Shown here piece after piece: positions 10,700-22,311 of a stretch of 64,000 bases of DNA. The stretch spans positions 2,170,001 to 2,234,000 of the forward strand of contig OZ345352.1 of assembly GCA_977006965.1 (NCBI GenBank), given 5' to 3'. Under the pieces are notes generated by a model. It did no database searches and was not told where the DNA came from. It was given only the letters and a program-made list of their open reading frames with translations. The position numbers and the translations under genes are program-made. Numbering within the stretch: position 1 is the first letter of the stretch; every line of letters starts with the position of its first letter. Source of the DNA: Phymatolithon calcareum (lineage: Eukaryota > Rhodophyta > Florideophyceae > Hapalidiales).

Positions 10700-12062
10700 A
10701 TGCTTCAAAAGGTGGGTGATGGCTTATTTACTTATTACCTTGTTCTAGACTCCATTCCGAAGAATATCACAAACGAGCCTTGCAAAATGTTTGCAGATGT
10801 GAAATTGTCCGCAGCATCATTGGAAGGCCTCCAAAGTATCCTTGGTATAGCCTCGAAGTGGGCACTGAGAAACGGTATGGCGTGGAACACCAAGAAAAGC
10901 GTAATCCTTTGGACTAAGGATACGGCAGGTCACAGCTTCCGGCTCTCAGGGCGACGGCTAAAGACTCCCCGGGAGATTAAATACCTCGGGGTAACACTAA
11001 CGGAACAAGGAGTCTCAGACACCAAACTGACAGACAGGATCAAGAAATCCAAAAATGTGCTTGGGTATCTCCGACGGCTAGGCGTGTTTACTAATGGTGT
11101 CCATCCCGCGAGGGCGATTAGGCTGTCAAATCGCTTGTGCAGTAAAGATGGGAATATGCTCTTCACCTCTCACCTTGGACCGCGAAGGTGGCCTCGGAAG
11201 TCAGGAAGGTTGAATCTATGTTTTTCGGGCAAATCCTTGGGAAACCAGGAAAAAGAAGCTTGGACAGGTGCAGGGCCATGTGCCGAATACTCCAGCCCAA
11301 GGGAAGAAGAGACGTCCTTGCAAGACGATTTGTGCAGAGATTGATAAGAAGACGTGATGCGCTGATATCTGGTCCAACAACAGAGATCGCGAACAAGGAA
11401 CGTCAAGAAGCGGAGAGAGATATTGTCCATGCGAAAGTGAATGGTTTCCTGTGCGAAGCAGCAAACGAAACGATAGCTACGACAAACATCAAGAAATACC
11501 AAAGAAACAAGATACTGAAGGCTGCAGAGGTTGCGGAAAAGTCGAAAAAACGACCTATACCGCACGAGAAATTGTCGGTACCCCCGCACCTTCTCTTCCA
11601 TTCAAGAAGACATAGAACACTTGCCATCAAGTGCTCATTTGGAATGTTCCCTCCAATGAGCACCTCTATCTTATCGAACTCACCGGCCAATGTGAGAAAG
11701 ATGCCATCGAAGACGTGATAAATGGCCTCGCAAAGGACAGGCTCTCCAAAGAGGACAGCGCCTGGACTAAGCGAGCACTCGACGAGCTCCTAACCATTTT
11801 CCAGGCTGTGGACAAGTAAAGACTACCCGCAACTTGAAATCAAAGCGTGTCACAGGACAGGGAAGTAACTTTCCCCCTCGAGGTCCCGAAGGAGACCAGA
11901 GGTCGGTTTTTCTAGTCCACTGAATCTTGTTACACCAACAAGAAAAGAAAGCGCCTCTCCACAAAGAATCTAGCCAAAACCTCTTGGCACTAGGAAAGTT
12001 GCCCCAAGCGGCAGCAGATGAGTTGGGAACTTTTAAATAAAAATATACCTTCTTCTTCTTCC
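10700..12062 (+). pseudogene. LINE-B, 3' part: reverse transcriptase C-terminal half to 3' end
   Basis: Plus-strand translation begins in the motif C area (CKMFADVKLSAAS, about 10780-10815), continues with IKYLGVTLTEQGVSD (about 10975-11020), and after a frameshift near 11180 gives a basic domain to HRTLAIK (about 11610). After a second shift it ends in a helical KRALDELLTIFQAVDK at 11819. Motif C reads FADV where FADD is expected, so one catalytic aspartate codon is lost. The 3' end has AACTTTTAAATAAAAATATACC and then CTT repeats at 12050-12062. The same 3' end recurs at 34848-34957. With 9960-10690 it forms one inverted and rearranged insertion. Confidence 0.8.
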
Positions 12063-12397
12063 CCGGTGACGACTTCATGAACTGATGTCCCTATAAAGTC
12101 GATCCCGCATAGTACACCGCGTCGTAGGGCTGCATTCAAGCATCTTCACAGCTCTCCAATTGTTCCTCTTGCGAAATTTCCAAAGCGTTATGCGACCGGC
12201 TCTGGGAAGGCGGGCCGTAGTTCTTGGCTGGGAGGGCGCTCTGTACGCCGTGCCAGAGCTTGGAAGAATTTGTTGATGTTAAAGCTCTCGCATTATCTTA
12301 GGTACAGGTTCTGGCTGTTGGATACCGTTCCATGTCGCTAACACGGCTTGGAGGGCCGAGATACCCTGTCTTATCGAGGGTGGGGCACTTGCCCACG
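12063..12397. other. No recognisable feature
   Basis: I see no supported gene or repeat. A short minus-strand open stretch ending PGKKKKVYF overlaps the LINE-B 3' end and is not credible. Confidence 0.35.
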
Positions 12398-12860
12398 TTA
12401 GGGCAGGTGTTTGTTTCGCGTTTGAGTCATTCTTTTGAGTATTTTCGGTGTGCATCTTCTCGTTCTCACTAGTGGGGGGTTCTTGGACATTACGACTTTC
12501 AACTTCTTGATTTTATCCACAGAAGCTGAACTTTCTTTTGAAGTCCTTTCCTTCACGTGCCGCTCGATTCGCGTCTTCAAACTTCGTTTCCAGTACATTT
12601 TGCTTGGCCTCCAGTCTTTCGCTTCTTTCACGCAGTTGCATATTTTCCGATTGAGACTTGCCCAGTTGTCTAGTCAGCGCTCCAATAGAGATGGACATTC
12701 TCTCTAGACTCAGTTGGACAATTTTCTTCGCACGGTCCTTGCTCTGGGATACGACGACGTCTTCATGTGTGGGATCCTTGTATTCGAACATAGCTGCAAG
12801 TTGCTTGCTAATGCTGTTAATGAGTTGATTATCGCTCTCAGTCGACGACAGGATCGCAGA
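12398..12860 (-). pseudogene. Degraded coiled-coil protein fragment, possibly retroelement ORF1
   Basis: Minus-strand translation from the ATG at 12791 gives a heptad-rich, charged segment (LERMSISIGALTRQLGKSQS, then LRERSERLEAKQ, then LETKFEDANRAA). It continues, in another frame, as a lysine/arginine-rich stretch to 12398. The composition resembles the coiled-coil ORF1 or gag-like protein of retroelements, but no diagnostic motif such as a CCHC knuckle is visible. The nearby LINE-B remnant makes an ORF1 origin plausible. A fragment of a host gene is the alternative. Confidence 0.35.
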
Positions 12861-13247
12861 CCATTCTAAAAAGTGGTCTACACTTCGACATTTTTGTGCC
12901 TTGGCCGATTCCGTTCCTCTGTAGAGTCCCTCTTGCTGGGTGTGGCGTCTAACGCCACTATCAAACTCCTATGCAAATACCTCCCGTCAAATTTTTATTA
13001 CAGCTTGCATTTACAGCAAGCCCTTACAGATAACATTACAGTCATTACAGTACAGGTGCTTACACTGTAAGCATATTGGCGGCGCCTCCGGCGGGCTAGG
13101 AAGCCGCGAAGCGGTTTCCAGACTCTTCTATTGATCCATTTATTATATTGCCAAGTCATATTTGATCCAATTCTTTTTCTATAAAGGTCGCCGCTTCGCG
13201 GCGCCCTCGCGTCTTCCCAGGGAACAACCCGACTCTCTCTCAAAAGT
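12861..13247. repeat. Short GC-rich inverted repeat in otherwise featureless DNA
   Basis: GCCGCGAAGCGG near 13110 pairs with CCGCTTCGCGGC near 13190, about 80 bp apart, flanked by further GGCGCC-type sequence. Several TTACAG copies occur at 13010-13070. It could be the terminal repeats of a tiny foldback element. No gene is seen. Confidence 0.35.
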
Positions 13248-14165
13248 CCTTCACTTAAGCCAGAGCTGTATAGCTACACGTCATACACAGTTGATACGCT
13301 TTCGAGCTTCCAAAATACACAATACGCATATATTGCTCGGTGTACACGCATTATTTATGTACCTACGTATTCGAAAGAGCTTCTGACAACATATTATGTC
13401 CGTGCGGTCCGCTAGATTCTATTTTCTGAAAGCAGAATTACTTTGCGGTCAGATCTACTAAAAACATACTGCACAGCTGAATGTGTTCCAGTGATTTTGC
13501 CGCCGCATGTGCGGCTCAGCAACCAAGAAACTGAATTGAACTAGTTTCTATGTGTGAACCTAGTGATGGGAACCACGCTGCAATCGAGCTTGACTTTATA
13601 GCACAGGACTACTCTAGTCCATTCCACCGAGCGGCAAGAATGTAGAACATGTTTCTTTACTTTAAATTGCTATTTTTTGTCGTAGTCCGAAACGAATAGA
13701 AGTTCTATTCCACATCATTAGAAATTTTAATTTCAGAATTTCCTAACCGTCATCAAATTAGTACTATCAAGAGATGGCCCCAGCTGAGAAGCGATCTACA
13801 GTACGTTAGTATGGTTCAGTACCGTCCATAACTCGACCCTATGGTCTTTGTCACAACTGGCAGAAAGCAGATGGTAATGTCTGAGACAGAGACGGTTATT
13901 GAATATATTGCCATGGAATGACATGCTGTAAGGCATGCGAGAATGGCGCTCTATCGTATTATTGGTTTGCCGAGGAGTTTAACGGCTGAGGTAAGTTTAT
14001 ATACACGGAAACTTCTTATAGCAATAATTTCCTCTCGAGATCCTCATGGCAGCGTCAGATTTCGTACTTTAGCATGTTTAGATATTCCTTCCAACAGAAA
14101 TGAAGGACGACGGAACATTATCCCTGAAAACGCACACTAAGAAACAAGGACATTAACATCTTGTT
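13248..14165 (+). repeat. R1 block, copy b (orphan)
   Basis: Homologous to 455-1510 of R1 copy a. It is not followed by a proline-rich gene. At about 14165, within the 'cctgtttcacttagtg' context, it runs directly into the retrotransposon gag remnant, so the rest of the unit is missing or was displaced here. Confidence 0.7.
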
Positions 14166-15346
14166 TCAACCCTGTTTCACTTAGTGTTCGACTTTCTTGT
14201 GAGCTCCTTTCACCTTCCCCTGACTCGGTTTCAGAAACTACTTCATAAACCACTTCGATGTTGTCGTTCTGCGGAGGACTGTCTTCGCCCTTGCACCTAT
14301 GACATCTTTGCCACAGCTTCGAGCATTTCCAGTACTTCTTCTCGACAGAATCGTTTCCTTGCTCCTGTTCTTTCTGTTTTTCTCGGTACGTTTCTTCTTC
14401 TCGCGGTGTTCTTCTGTCAACTGTCCGAATTTCTTGCACTTCCCGCATGGTTTGCTTACCTTCGTGATGGATTCTGCTGCAGTGCCCTTCTCGAGTCTAC
14501 TCCACATCGTGAGCTGGGATGCGCTTGTAACACGAATTTATTCCTGCAGCTTCGCGTTTAGACCGTGGATGTACACGGAAAAAAGAGTTTCGTCGTCACC
14601 TTGCTCGTCAGTGCGTCTCAGTAGACTCTAGAATCGGTCTCTATACTCTTGGACCGTCTCCGTTTTCTTGATGGAGATCGACATCAAGTCGCGGATGAGC
14701 TTGTCTCGGAGAACTGGTGACTCGAAGTGACTAAGGAATGCCTTCTGGAGTTCATTCCACGATAATCCGCAAGATTTGCAGATGCCCACTGACTGTCGAT
14801 GTTTTTCAGTGTCGTTAGAATGGCTGCAAGCCACCTATCCTTGGTAACTTGATGAGATTCAAGAAGTGGCTTTATTTTCCCTAAGAACTCGTAAACGCCC
14901 TTGATCGCATATTTATCTTCTCCCCGAAACGATGGGAGTTGCAGAATGCGGAAGCGTTCCGTGTTGCTTGATTCTGCAACTGTGCTTCTTCCTAGGAGGG
15001 ACTTTATTGTATCCAACCTTTTTTTGGCTTTAGCAACTTTCTGCATGGCTTCAGTAGGATTTTCCGTTATCTCATTCAGCCTCCTCGTGTATGCGGCCCT
15101 GTCGCTCTAATTGAGATCATCGTACTCCACACCGGTTGTGTGCTTTAAATAATCTTCTTCCGCGGCCATGAACTCCGCAGTAATCTTTCGGACGTTTTCG
15201 TCTTGCTTAACGAGAACCAAGGTGACGGTCGTACAGTCGACCATAACGAAGACTTCAGGCTCGATCTGCTTCTGCACCAATAGTCTGCTCGACGGCGATA
15301 ACCGTGACGGCGATAACGGTGACATGGATAGTGACGGCGGCGACAT
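14166..15346 (-). pseudogene. Ty3/gypsy-type gag remnant
   Basis: On the minus strand, an ATG at 15344-15346 opens a Ser/Pro-rich N-terminus. This is followed (other frame, about 15046-14684) by LPSFRGEDKYAIKGVYEFLG and then WNELQKAFLSHFESPVLRDK with TETVQEYRDRF down to about 14628. The order 'W-x-E-L-x-x-A-F-x-x-x-F ... V-x-E-Y-x-x-x-F' is the core of the Retrotrans_gag family. Downstream is a highly charged tail with scattered Cys/His (CHRCKGED) but no clean CCHC knuckle. At least two frameshifts separate the pieces, so the element is dead. No protease, integrase or LTR pair was found next to it. Confidence 0.65.
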
Positions 15347-15829
15347 GCTTTAGCGTCGATTAAAAAACTTTTGCGCGTAGGAGCAGTTGAGTAGGATGGC
15401 TTGACTATAACTATGACTGGGTCGCGAGGAGTGCGACAAAAGGGTCAGGGAATAATCCCCGCTCACTTTCTCACAGCCAGGCACAGCGCTTAAAGGCTTG
15501 TGGCTCACTGTGGGAGAAGAGACTTCTCAAGGACGCAGTCACGATCACAGTGACGTCAATCGGATGCTCGCCTGTCTGGCTCTAGTCTGGTGGGCGCGCG
15601 CGTTATATATACTTCACCGGGGAAAAGAAATCGTACTTTCGGTGCTTGTATTTGGCCCTCCATGTCATCGCGCAATATTATCAAAGATATTACCGAATTC
15701 TAACATTTGTATCATAAACAAATCAAAGTTAAAACAATCATAAATCATGCTCAATTGTAGGTTCTCTAGAAATTTAATATTCCTTGGAAGTATGGGCCCT
15801 TCATCGGTATGCAGCCCTAAGTCCGGTCG
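15347..15829 (-). other. Probable leader or promoter side of the gag remnant
   Basis: There is no gene. On the minus strand a TATATATAACG box lies at about 15601-15612, some 255 bp before the gag ATG. This fits a retrotransposon promoter and leader, but I could not identify a terminal repeat boundary or primer-binding site. Confidence 0.35.
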
Positions 15830-16262
15830 TTTTTTATTCAAGTTTATTTAAAAGCCCTTCAGACTTCTGAAGATATGGGCGAGACTTCCTCTGATTCTAC
15901 CTACCTTTGTGCAGCTCACGAAACGACCACTAGAATCGCAGACGGGAAAATTCAAGATTCAAGTAATCCTATCTCAGTCCTCTACAGGATTGCTGGTGCT
16001 TGGATTCGACTGCTTCTTGCCTTGCCTTATACCAATCAATACAGGCCTTCTTCGTTCTCTTTGCTTTCAATGAGTGTTTTGCTAAACAGTAAGAGCTCAT
16101 CTAGCGCCTTTCTTCTTCTAGCCGTTTTTCTCCGTCTAGGTCGTACTCTGCTAGCGTGCTTTCAAGGGTCTCCATATGCTCTCTGGCTCTTGTGCAGAAT
16201 TCTTCGGACCTACTTGTTGTTCACACCTGTGGGAATCTTCTTTAAAAGTTCCCAACGCATCT
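15830..16262 (-). pseudogene. LINE-C fragment, C-terminus and 3' end
   Basis: Minus-strand translation reads TRAREHMETLESTLAEYDLDGEKRLEEE before breaking up. The better-kept relative at 53149-53313 continues to a stop after ENEEGLY. Its 3' UTR carries the AGGTAGGTAG(CACC)AGAGGAAG-like block and the TTTTAAATAAACTTGAA end, seen here in inverse from 15830. It is a truncated copy of the family also found at 33277, 53147 and 54402. Confidence 0.7.
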
Positions 16263-16279
16263 CCTGACCATTGGGGCAG

Positions 16280-16405
16280 CTTTCCTACGGCCAAGTGGTT
16301 GTAATTCCGACTAAGGAAGCTGAGAATTTTCAATGCTAGTAGAATATGTCTAGAAAGGTGCCGAGTTTCCTCCAGTTGGGACACATGGTACCTTCTCAAT
16401 AAAAT
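16280..16405 (-). repeat. Short dispersed repeat (ACCATGTGTCC family)
   Basis: Inverse copy of 9543-9655. It shares the TACCATGTGTCCCAACTGGA type head and the CGGCACCTTTCTAG block. A relative lies at 58318-58395. The origin is unknown; it is possibly an end of a DNA transposon, because 58318 and 58576 carry two copies 260 bp apart. Confidence 0.5.
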
Positions 16406-16412
16406 GGGACGC

Positions 16413-17530
16413 ATATTTTCAGTGTCACTAATTTTCGTGTCTGTGTTACTAATCGCAAAAAAGACATTTCAGTGTCACTATTCTGCAAAATGACACGTCA
16501 GTGTCACTAATCTGAAAAACAGTGCCTTGGTGTCACTAATTTCCAAAAATGGCATCTCAGTGTCACTAATCTTCCAAACGGACTGGCAATGTCACTAAAA
16601 ATTACAGAAGAAGCTAGAAATGTACAATTTTCGGCAAAAAGTTATTTCATCTTGTACCAATTTGGCAAGGAGTAATACTTCTTGCTGAGTCCACGTTTCG
16701 CAAGCTCCAGGTGTTGTGCACTAGGTTTTCAGAATATGATACTCATCGAATGGAAATGTTTACCTGTAACGGTCTAATCACGACTAAGTCGAACTGGCCC
16801 GTAACGTGGATAAATCGGGCCAATAAGAAACTTTGGCAGTTGTGTTCTGTGGTGAATAGCGCAAAACCGCAGGCATGATTAATGGCTCTGAATGGTCAAC
16901 TTAATGCAATAAGCTCAAGTTTTCCTCAGGAATAATCTGCTCCCTAAAACTGAAAGCCTGCAGTTTTATAGAGCAAATATTCCCGATGAAATCTTGAGCT
17001 ACAGCTAAATTAAGGTTTATAAGATGGAAAACTGTACTAATGGTTAACTAGACCTCGACCAGCTTCATATCGATAGCAGTCGCGATAATTTCCTTGTTCA
17101 GCGATAATTTTCCGATTTCTCCGGTGTCCCATTATTTTTTGTTGGGGCGAGGAGTACTTTCTGCAAGTGCCGAGGCATGTACAGTACTGCAGCAGCAGGC
17201 TCTCTATGCGGCCGTAATCACGACTGCATTCAGAAATGCATTCATGTTCAACATTCGATATATCTAATGTTATGTGCAGTATAACGAAAATCTATTCACA
17301 TGATCGGCATTGATATTTCGAAATGTTTTCCGAAACTTTTCCCGAAGAACACAATTGTGTCTTATTGAGTTGCTTTTAGTGACACAGAAGAGCGAGTTTT
17401 AGGATTAGTGACACTGAGCCATCGTTTCTCAGAATAGTGACACTGATCTGCTGGTTTTCATATTAGTGACACTGACGTGCTGTTTTCAATTTAGTGACAC
17501 AGACGTGAAAATTAGTGACAGGGAAAATAT
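16413..17530. mobile_element. DNA transposon with arrays of sub-terminal repeats (non-autonomous)
   Basis: The element is 1118 bp. It starts ATATTTTCAGTGTCACTAAT and ends with the inverse of ATATTTTCCCTGTCACTAAT. Inside each end, about five to six copies of CAGTGTCACTAAT recur every 30-35 bp: 16418-16600 facing in from the left and 17370-17525 in inverse from the right. The ends are separated by about 750 bp without an open reading frame. Such arrays of short motifs in long terminal inverted repeats are binding sites for a transposase in several superfamilies. Which superfamily this belongs to I cannot say, because no target-site duplication beyond a possible AT is clear. Confidence 0.75.
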
Positions 17531-20300
17531 TTAGCCAATAAAATCCATTTTATTACGAGTGCTGACAGCAAGCATATCTACATCTGTGCAATGTGCCTGC
17601 TGTATATTGCTACAGTAATACAAAAGGCAAACTTACCCACTATCATACAGTAAAACATAAATCAGACCGGACCCTACTAGAGGTATTCATTTCTGGTCTT
17701 TCGAAATAAACAGTCAATTTGAAAGAAACGCCAAGCATACCCTCGGCTGAATAAAAGAGATTAAAGAAAACTGACCAATGTTGACACGAGGCGGGCATAT
17801 ACAGTATATGTTGGCACATCAACGACACACCTATGATACGGCTCCTTTATCCCTAGGGACATTCATTCTGCTGCTGCTCTCCTCTTCACCAAAATATCCC
17901 TCACTTCGTGCCCAGCAAGCGCATTCATTCTCAAGCTCTCTCCGACAAAATCACAGCGAGGTTTTTGGTAACACCCGAAAGAAAAGACACTCCCTCGTTT
18001 ATCAAGCTCAAGTGCCATGCTGTCAAGCGAGTGAAATTGCTCGATCAGTGATGTAAACTTCCACTGGAATTTTTGCTCAGAATCTGACGTCATTCGAGAA
18101 GGAGAAACTTTCCTGTCACTGCAATTTGTTGGCCGTCTCTTCAGTAAGTGCTCCCCGCTTTAAACTGCTGTGCTTTCTGCTCCAGCAACGGCAAAGAGAT
18201 CTTTTCTCGAAAGCATGATCGTCCTCGAATCGCTGACGGCGATGGCTTCCCCGTGTTCATACCGATACGTCAACTGCGCGATCGAGTTGAAGAAATCTAT
18301 ACGAATCATCAAACTTTATACGAGGCTCAATACGATGGTGACGTGGAAAATTGTATTTCCTTACCTCGGTCTTGGAGACTCGTCGAATGCAGAAATCGGC
18401 ACTTTTTTCGATGGATTGGTTCGAGAAAGTGGTTCGACGCGTACGATGTTGTCCTTGCCTGGCGTCGGAACTCTTCCGCTAAAGTTAACAGATCTGTATT
18501 TCGTCCGCCGAGCCTTCATCTCGGGAAAGGAATGGGCAAAGGAGCGACTTCTTCCGCCTAGTTTTTTGCTGTCCGGCAAATGTGGATATGTCTTGGTGAC
18601 ATGCACAACGTACTGACACTTTTTAGACGGAATAGCGCTCGATTTTCGTCGACAAGGACGCCAGTGATGTGACCGTCGATATCTTTTTCTTGCGGGAATT
18701 GAGTGAGTGGAAACTGGATCATGTTGTATTGTTGATGAATGCCGCATGTGAGTCGTGGCGAAGCGGAGAACTTGGTTTGCGGCCGACGCATCATTGTGTT
18801 CTGTGCGCGTGCTCTTTGCAGCGGGAGCATCCGAATCGTTCATGTGCAAATCGGACACTGGATTTGCTCCGGGAAACGCGAGGGCCGCTTGCGAACGATG
18901 GCAAAAACAATACTTTTTTTCGCAATCGTCAGGCTTTCCAGGAAGTAAGCAAAGGAGGGGCGACTCTCGCTCCGATCTTCTCTCTCGGCGCAGGAATCTC
19001 AAGAATTATTTACTGAAGTATATATCGTGTTGAAATTTATGGCGGTAATACCACTAGTCTTTCTGCGCAATGGAATGCCGTGTGGCGCAATTGCCCTCTT
19101 CTTCTTGGCGAAGTTACATTTTTGGAAAAGCCCATCAACGGAATGTCAAATGCGAGTCAAGGCGATGCCAAAGACTGTAGTATTTATTTCCCGAATGTGG
19201 TGAGATCTACGCGTCTATGTCACCAATAGACTCATATGCCTTTTCCGGCAGCAACTTCCGATTCATGCACGTGCGAAATGGACACTTGGTTTGGTCCGAG
19301 AAACGTGGCGACATTTTCGAGAGGACATTGCGTGAAGCGTCAAAAATGCAACTGCTTTTCGAAATGACCGAAGGTGGCATGCTTGCTCGCAGTTTCCGGT
19401 AGCTCAGTGTTCTTTCCGGGAACGGCAGAGAAAAAGGTGGAAATCGTACGGAGTCGGTACGAAATTTCGTTTACCTCTGCCGTGTCGCGCGTTTTTTCCG
19501 CAAATGGCAACCTTCCCATACCACTCTCTCGGGACAAAACGGCTGTCAAACTATCACATTTCAACAGGTAGTTGTATTATGCATTCTTGGCATGCGGTTG
19601 AGCGTGATAATACCAGGAGAACTGGGATTAAAAAGTGGTTCTTTTGTGGTCACCTTAATTTCGGAATATAAACGAGCTGGATGCTCTGCACAGAATGCCT
19701 CTGAAAATAGACGAGCAAAGTCAATACAAGACGATAAGGAGAGCGCAGATTGGAGCAAAATGTAAGAAAGACGTCGTGTCGAAAGGGCGACACATAGACT
19801 CGTGCGATAGAATAGCGATTGCAAGGGCTTACACGTGAGGGCCGTTTTCGCATGACGGACATAGTCTTCCGGTCATGCTCCGTTTCACTTCTTGACATTA
19901 CGGTTGTTGCCCTTCTTAGCCAGCGAGTGGTGAGCAGCAGAGATGAATTCCGTGAGGTGTAAATCTGGCGGAGCGGGTGGATCTTTGACGTAGACGCGCG
20001 GGCCGCCGGGTGCTGAGATTGCACCTCTGGTCATGAAAGGCGTCATTTGGTGCTCCATGTCGAATGCTGTTCCCGACGTGTAGTTAGACTTTGTTCGACG
20101 TTAGACCATTTCATGGTCACGACGGAGTTAAAAAGGAACAGCGTCGGAAGGCTCCGATTAAAGAGTGCCCCAGTTCTAGGGATTCCGCATGGTGCTGCAA
20201 GCTCCCGCAGATCGCGTGCAATAGCTTTCAAAATTTGTTTCGCAACGTCGCGACGATGCTGTTAAGTTTGCCATCAATGGCGGTGCATTTTCGTTAGTTC
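17531..20300. other. Unresolved region with internal duplication, possible degraded gene
   Basis: Several open stretches of 60-210 codons occur on both strands and look protein-like, but none gives a recognisable family and they exclude each other. A minus-strand stretch at 17863-18093 starts with ATG and reads FVGESLRMNALAGHEVRDIL. Plus-strand stretches end at 18561 and 18616. The best structural clue is a direct duplication: 18826-18890 and 19250-19315 share (T/C)CGA(A/T)TC..CATG.. and GGACACT(G)G..TT.G.TCCG.GAAACG. It could be a spliced gene of unknown strand or a relic of a transposon. I assign no function. Confidence 0.3.
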
Positions 20301-21649
20301 GCCGACCAGTGAGCTCCCAAGCCGCAGTGTTTCCCAGCCAGGTAATCATATCATACCGTAATGTACTCCGAATAACTCCCCAGAATGCACTAGGGATGCT
20401 GGAATGTCATCATCATGATACTAGAATTGTACGTCGACCACGTCGATACCCAACCTTCCATCTAACAGTCTGAAGCTCTATGGAAGTTCTGCGCTTGAAT
20501 ATTACTTTATGAAAACGGTACACTTGTACCGTACCCTGGAAACATTGCTGTTATGGACTGTGATTCCAGAGAGGAAGCCCCCTATGGACAACGATATCGG
20601 CAAATAGAGTATAAAGCGCACGTGCATCGACGATCGCGACAGTGCGAACTCAATCATGTGTACAAGTTTCGATGTGATTCGACCACGAGGTCAAGGATAA
20701 CGAGCTAACACTTAGCTCATCATTCATCAGTTTATTACAGACCATGTGCTGGCATCACAGGTCAAAAACTATTTCAGAGTAAACGAGTCCTGGCTCATTG
20801 CAATACTCGATAACCCATGAAATGCTATTCCAATTACGTTGAACTATTGGTAAGGAACAATGGGTCCCCACTTGGGGATAACCGGTACGCTACTAATACA
20901 ACTGTTGTAGTAAAACAGAATTTTCCAGTTTGTCTTGGTCTGATTTGCACAGAATTGCATTGGTAGCATTGGCGACTTCTTCTTCCTCAAGTATCCGTTC
21001 GTGTTTCAGAATACTATAGTATTCTGGAGGGTGTTCCCATTGCCCGTGCTCCTTGATTGTCCATTGTTTACGAAACGCATATTGTTAGAACGCAGAAGGA
21101 CGACAGGTGGACTTTCATGACAAACTGCTAAGTGTTCTGCTGTATAGATGAGAGTACACCGCGCATGAATCAGCTGCTCTTCTCACTTTTAACAGGGAGC
21201 GGAAAATTTCAGCTATACAAACCATGCTTCTCGTCTTATTCTCGAAAACATAGGGGCGCTTTGAGAAGTCACGAGCTCTTCAAAGTTCGAAGTGAAACCT
21301 TATCGAGCGTTGTGTAGAATACAGCAATTCACAGAAGGAGTACGTACAACGTCTGACTTACCAATTCCGTGGTCGGAATGTGCCATTCACCATATCTCAG
21401 CCCATGGAAGTCAATCAGTTTCAACAACAGACTATTGGCGCATGTGAATTGGTAGCGCAAATGGACGAGCAACAGTGGCAAAGCCGCTGTAGGTAGTACT
21501 TGTGCTTCATTGCTGTTGTCAAATTGCCCTTCACTCTTGCCGAGCCGTCGATAGCAGAACTGACGAACTGACATTGAGCAGTGAATTGGGTGTACTCGCC
21601 ACTGTGGCGCCATTCAATTGGCTGCAAATGGTGGCAACAGAAAGTATCC
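20301..21649. other. No recognisable feature
   Basis: I see no supported gene, repeat or RNA in this stretch. Confidence 0.35.
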
Positions 21650-22311
21650 AGCAGGGATTGTCTTGGACGGATGAAACCAGTCATCCGTCGCTCCGGAGGC
21701 TAATTCTAGCCCTTACTGGATAATTTATTCGAAATATTTCGGATTACTGACCCGCCATCGGATTAGCTTTTCTAGAAGCAGATCACATCGTGGATTAGAA
21801 TGACTTAATCCGATGCATAACCGATTGGATTGAGCTCTATGTATCTTTCAACTGGATGTGCTCCGGATTCGAAACTTATTTTTGAACCGGATTGAAACCG
21901 GATTGAACACTTAATTGCTTTCCTAAACTCGACCTTACAGCTAATTTTATGTTGATTCATGACACAAAATACTATTTTATAAAGCCATTTTCTCTAAAAC
22001 ACGGAATTAGCGCACATTTAGGCACAAAAATACTCTCATGAGAATTTCTGTGTTGTTTGAGTCTTCGTACAGAGAAATTAGATCTGGATACCAGTGGTGT
22101 AAATTTTTAAAATTCAATTTTGATTCAGATCACGGATCAGATTCTGAGTTGTGGAGCGGATCACGGACGGATTGCGAATCAAATGCGAATGTTTGTTTAG
22201 TGATTTGGATAAATTCTGATAAAATATTAGGAGATTTGATTGGATAACGGATTGGGGAAAAGAGCCACTTGGCGGACTGGAGTCAATGGCAATCCGTCCG
22301 AGACAAACGCT
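21650..22311 (-). mobile_element. Mutator-like non-autonomous element M, uninterrupted copy
   Basis: A 662-bp element whose ends are inverted repeats. The right end read inward is AGCGTTTGTCTCGGACGGAT and the left end is AGCAGGGATTGTCTTGGACG. A second copy in the opposite orientation lies at 38164-49969, interrupted by the CACTA element. That copy has a 10-bp target-site duplication, which points to the Mutator superfamily. No coding sequence is present. Around this copy the flanks no longer show a target-site duplication. It preserves the empty site used to define the CACTA insertion. Confidence 0.75.

Noticed and set aside
16418-16600. Regularly spaced short repeats suggesting a CRISPR array
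   Set aside because: The 13-bp motif is embedded in variable A/T-rich linkers, mirrored in inverse at 17370-17525, with no leader or cas genes in eukaryotic DNA. It fits transposon end repeats.
18361-19002. 213-codon minus-strand frame
   Set aside because: Overlaps equally plausible plus-strand frames, has no recognisable motif and runs through the internal duplication. I keep only an unresolved region.
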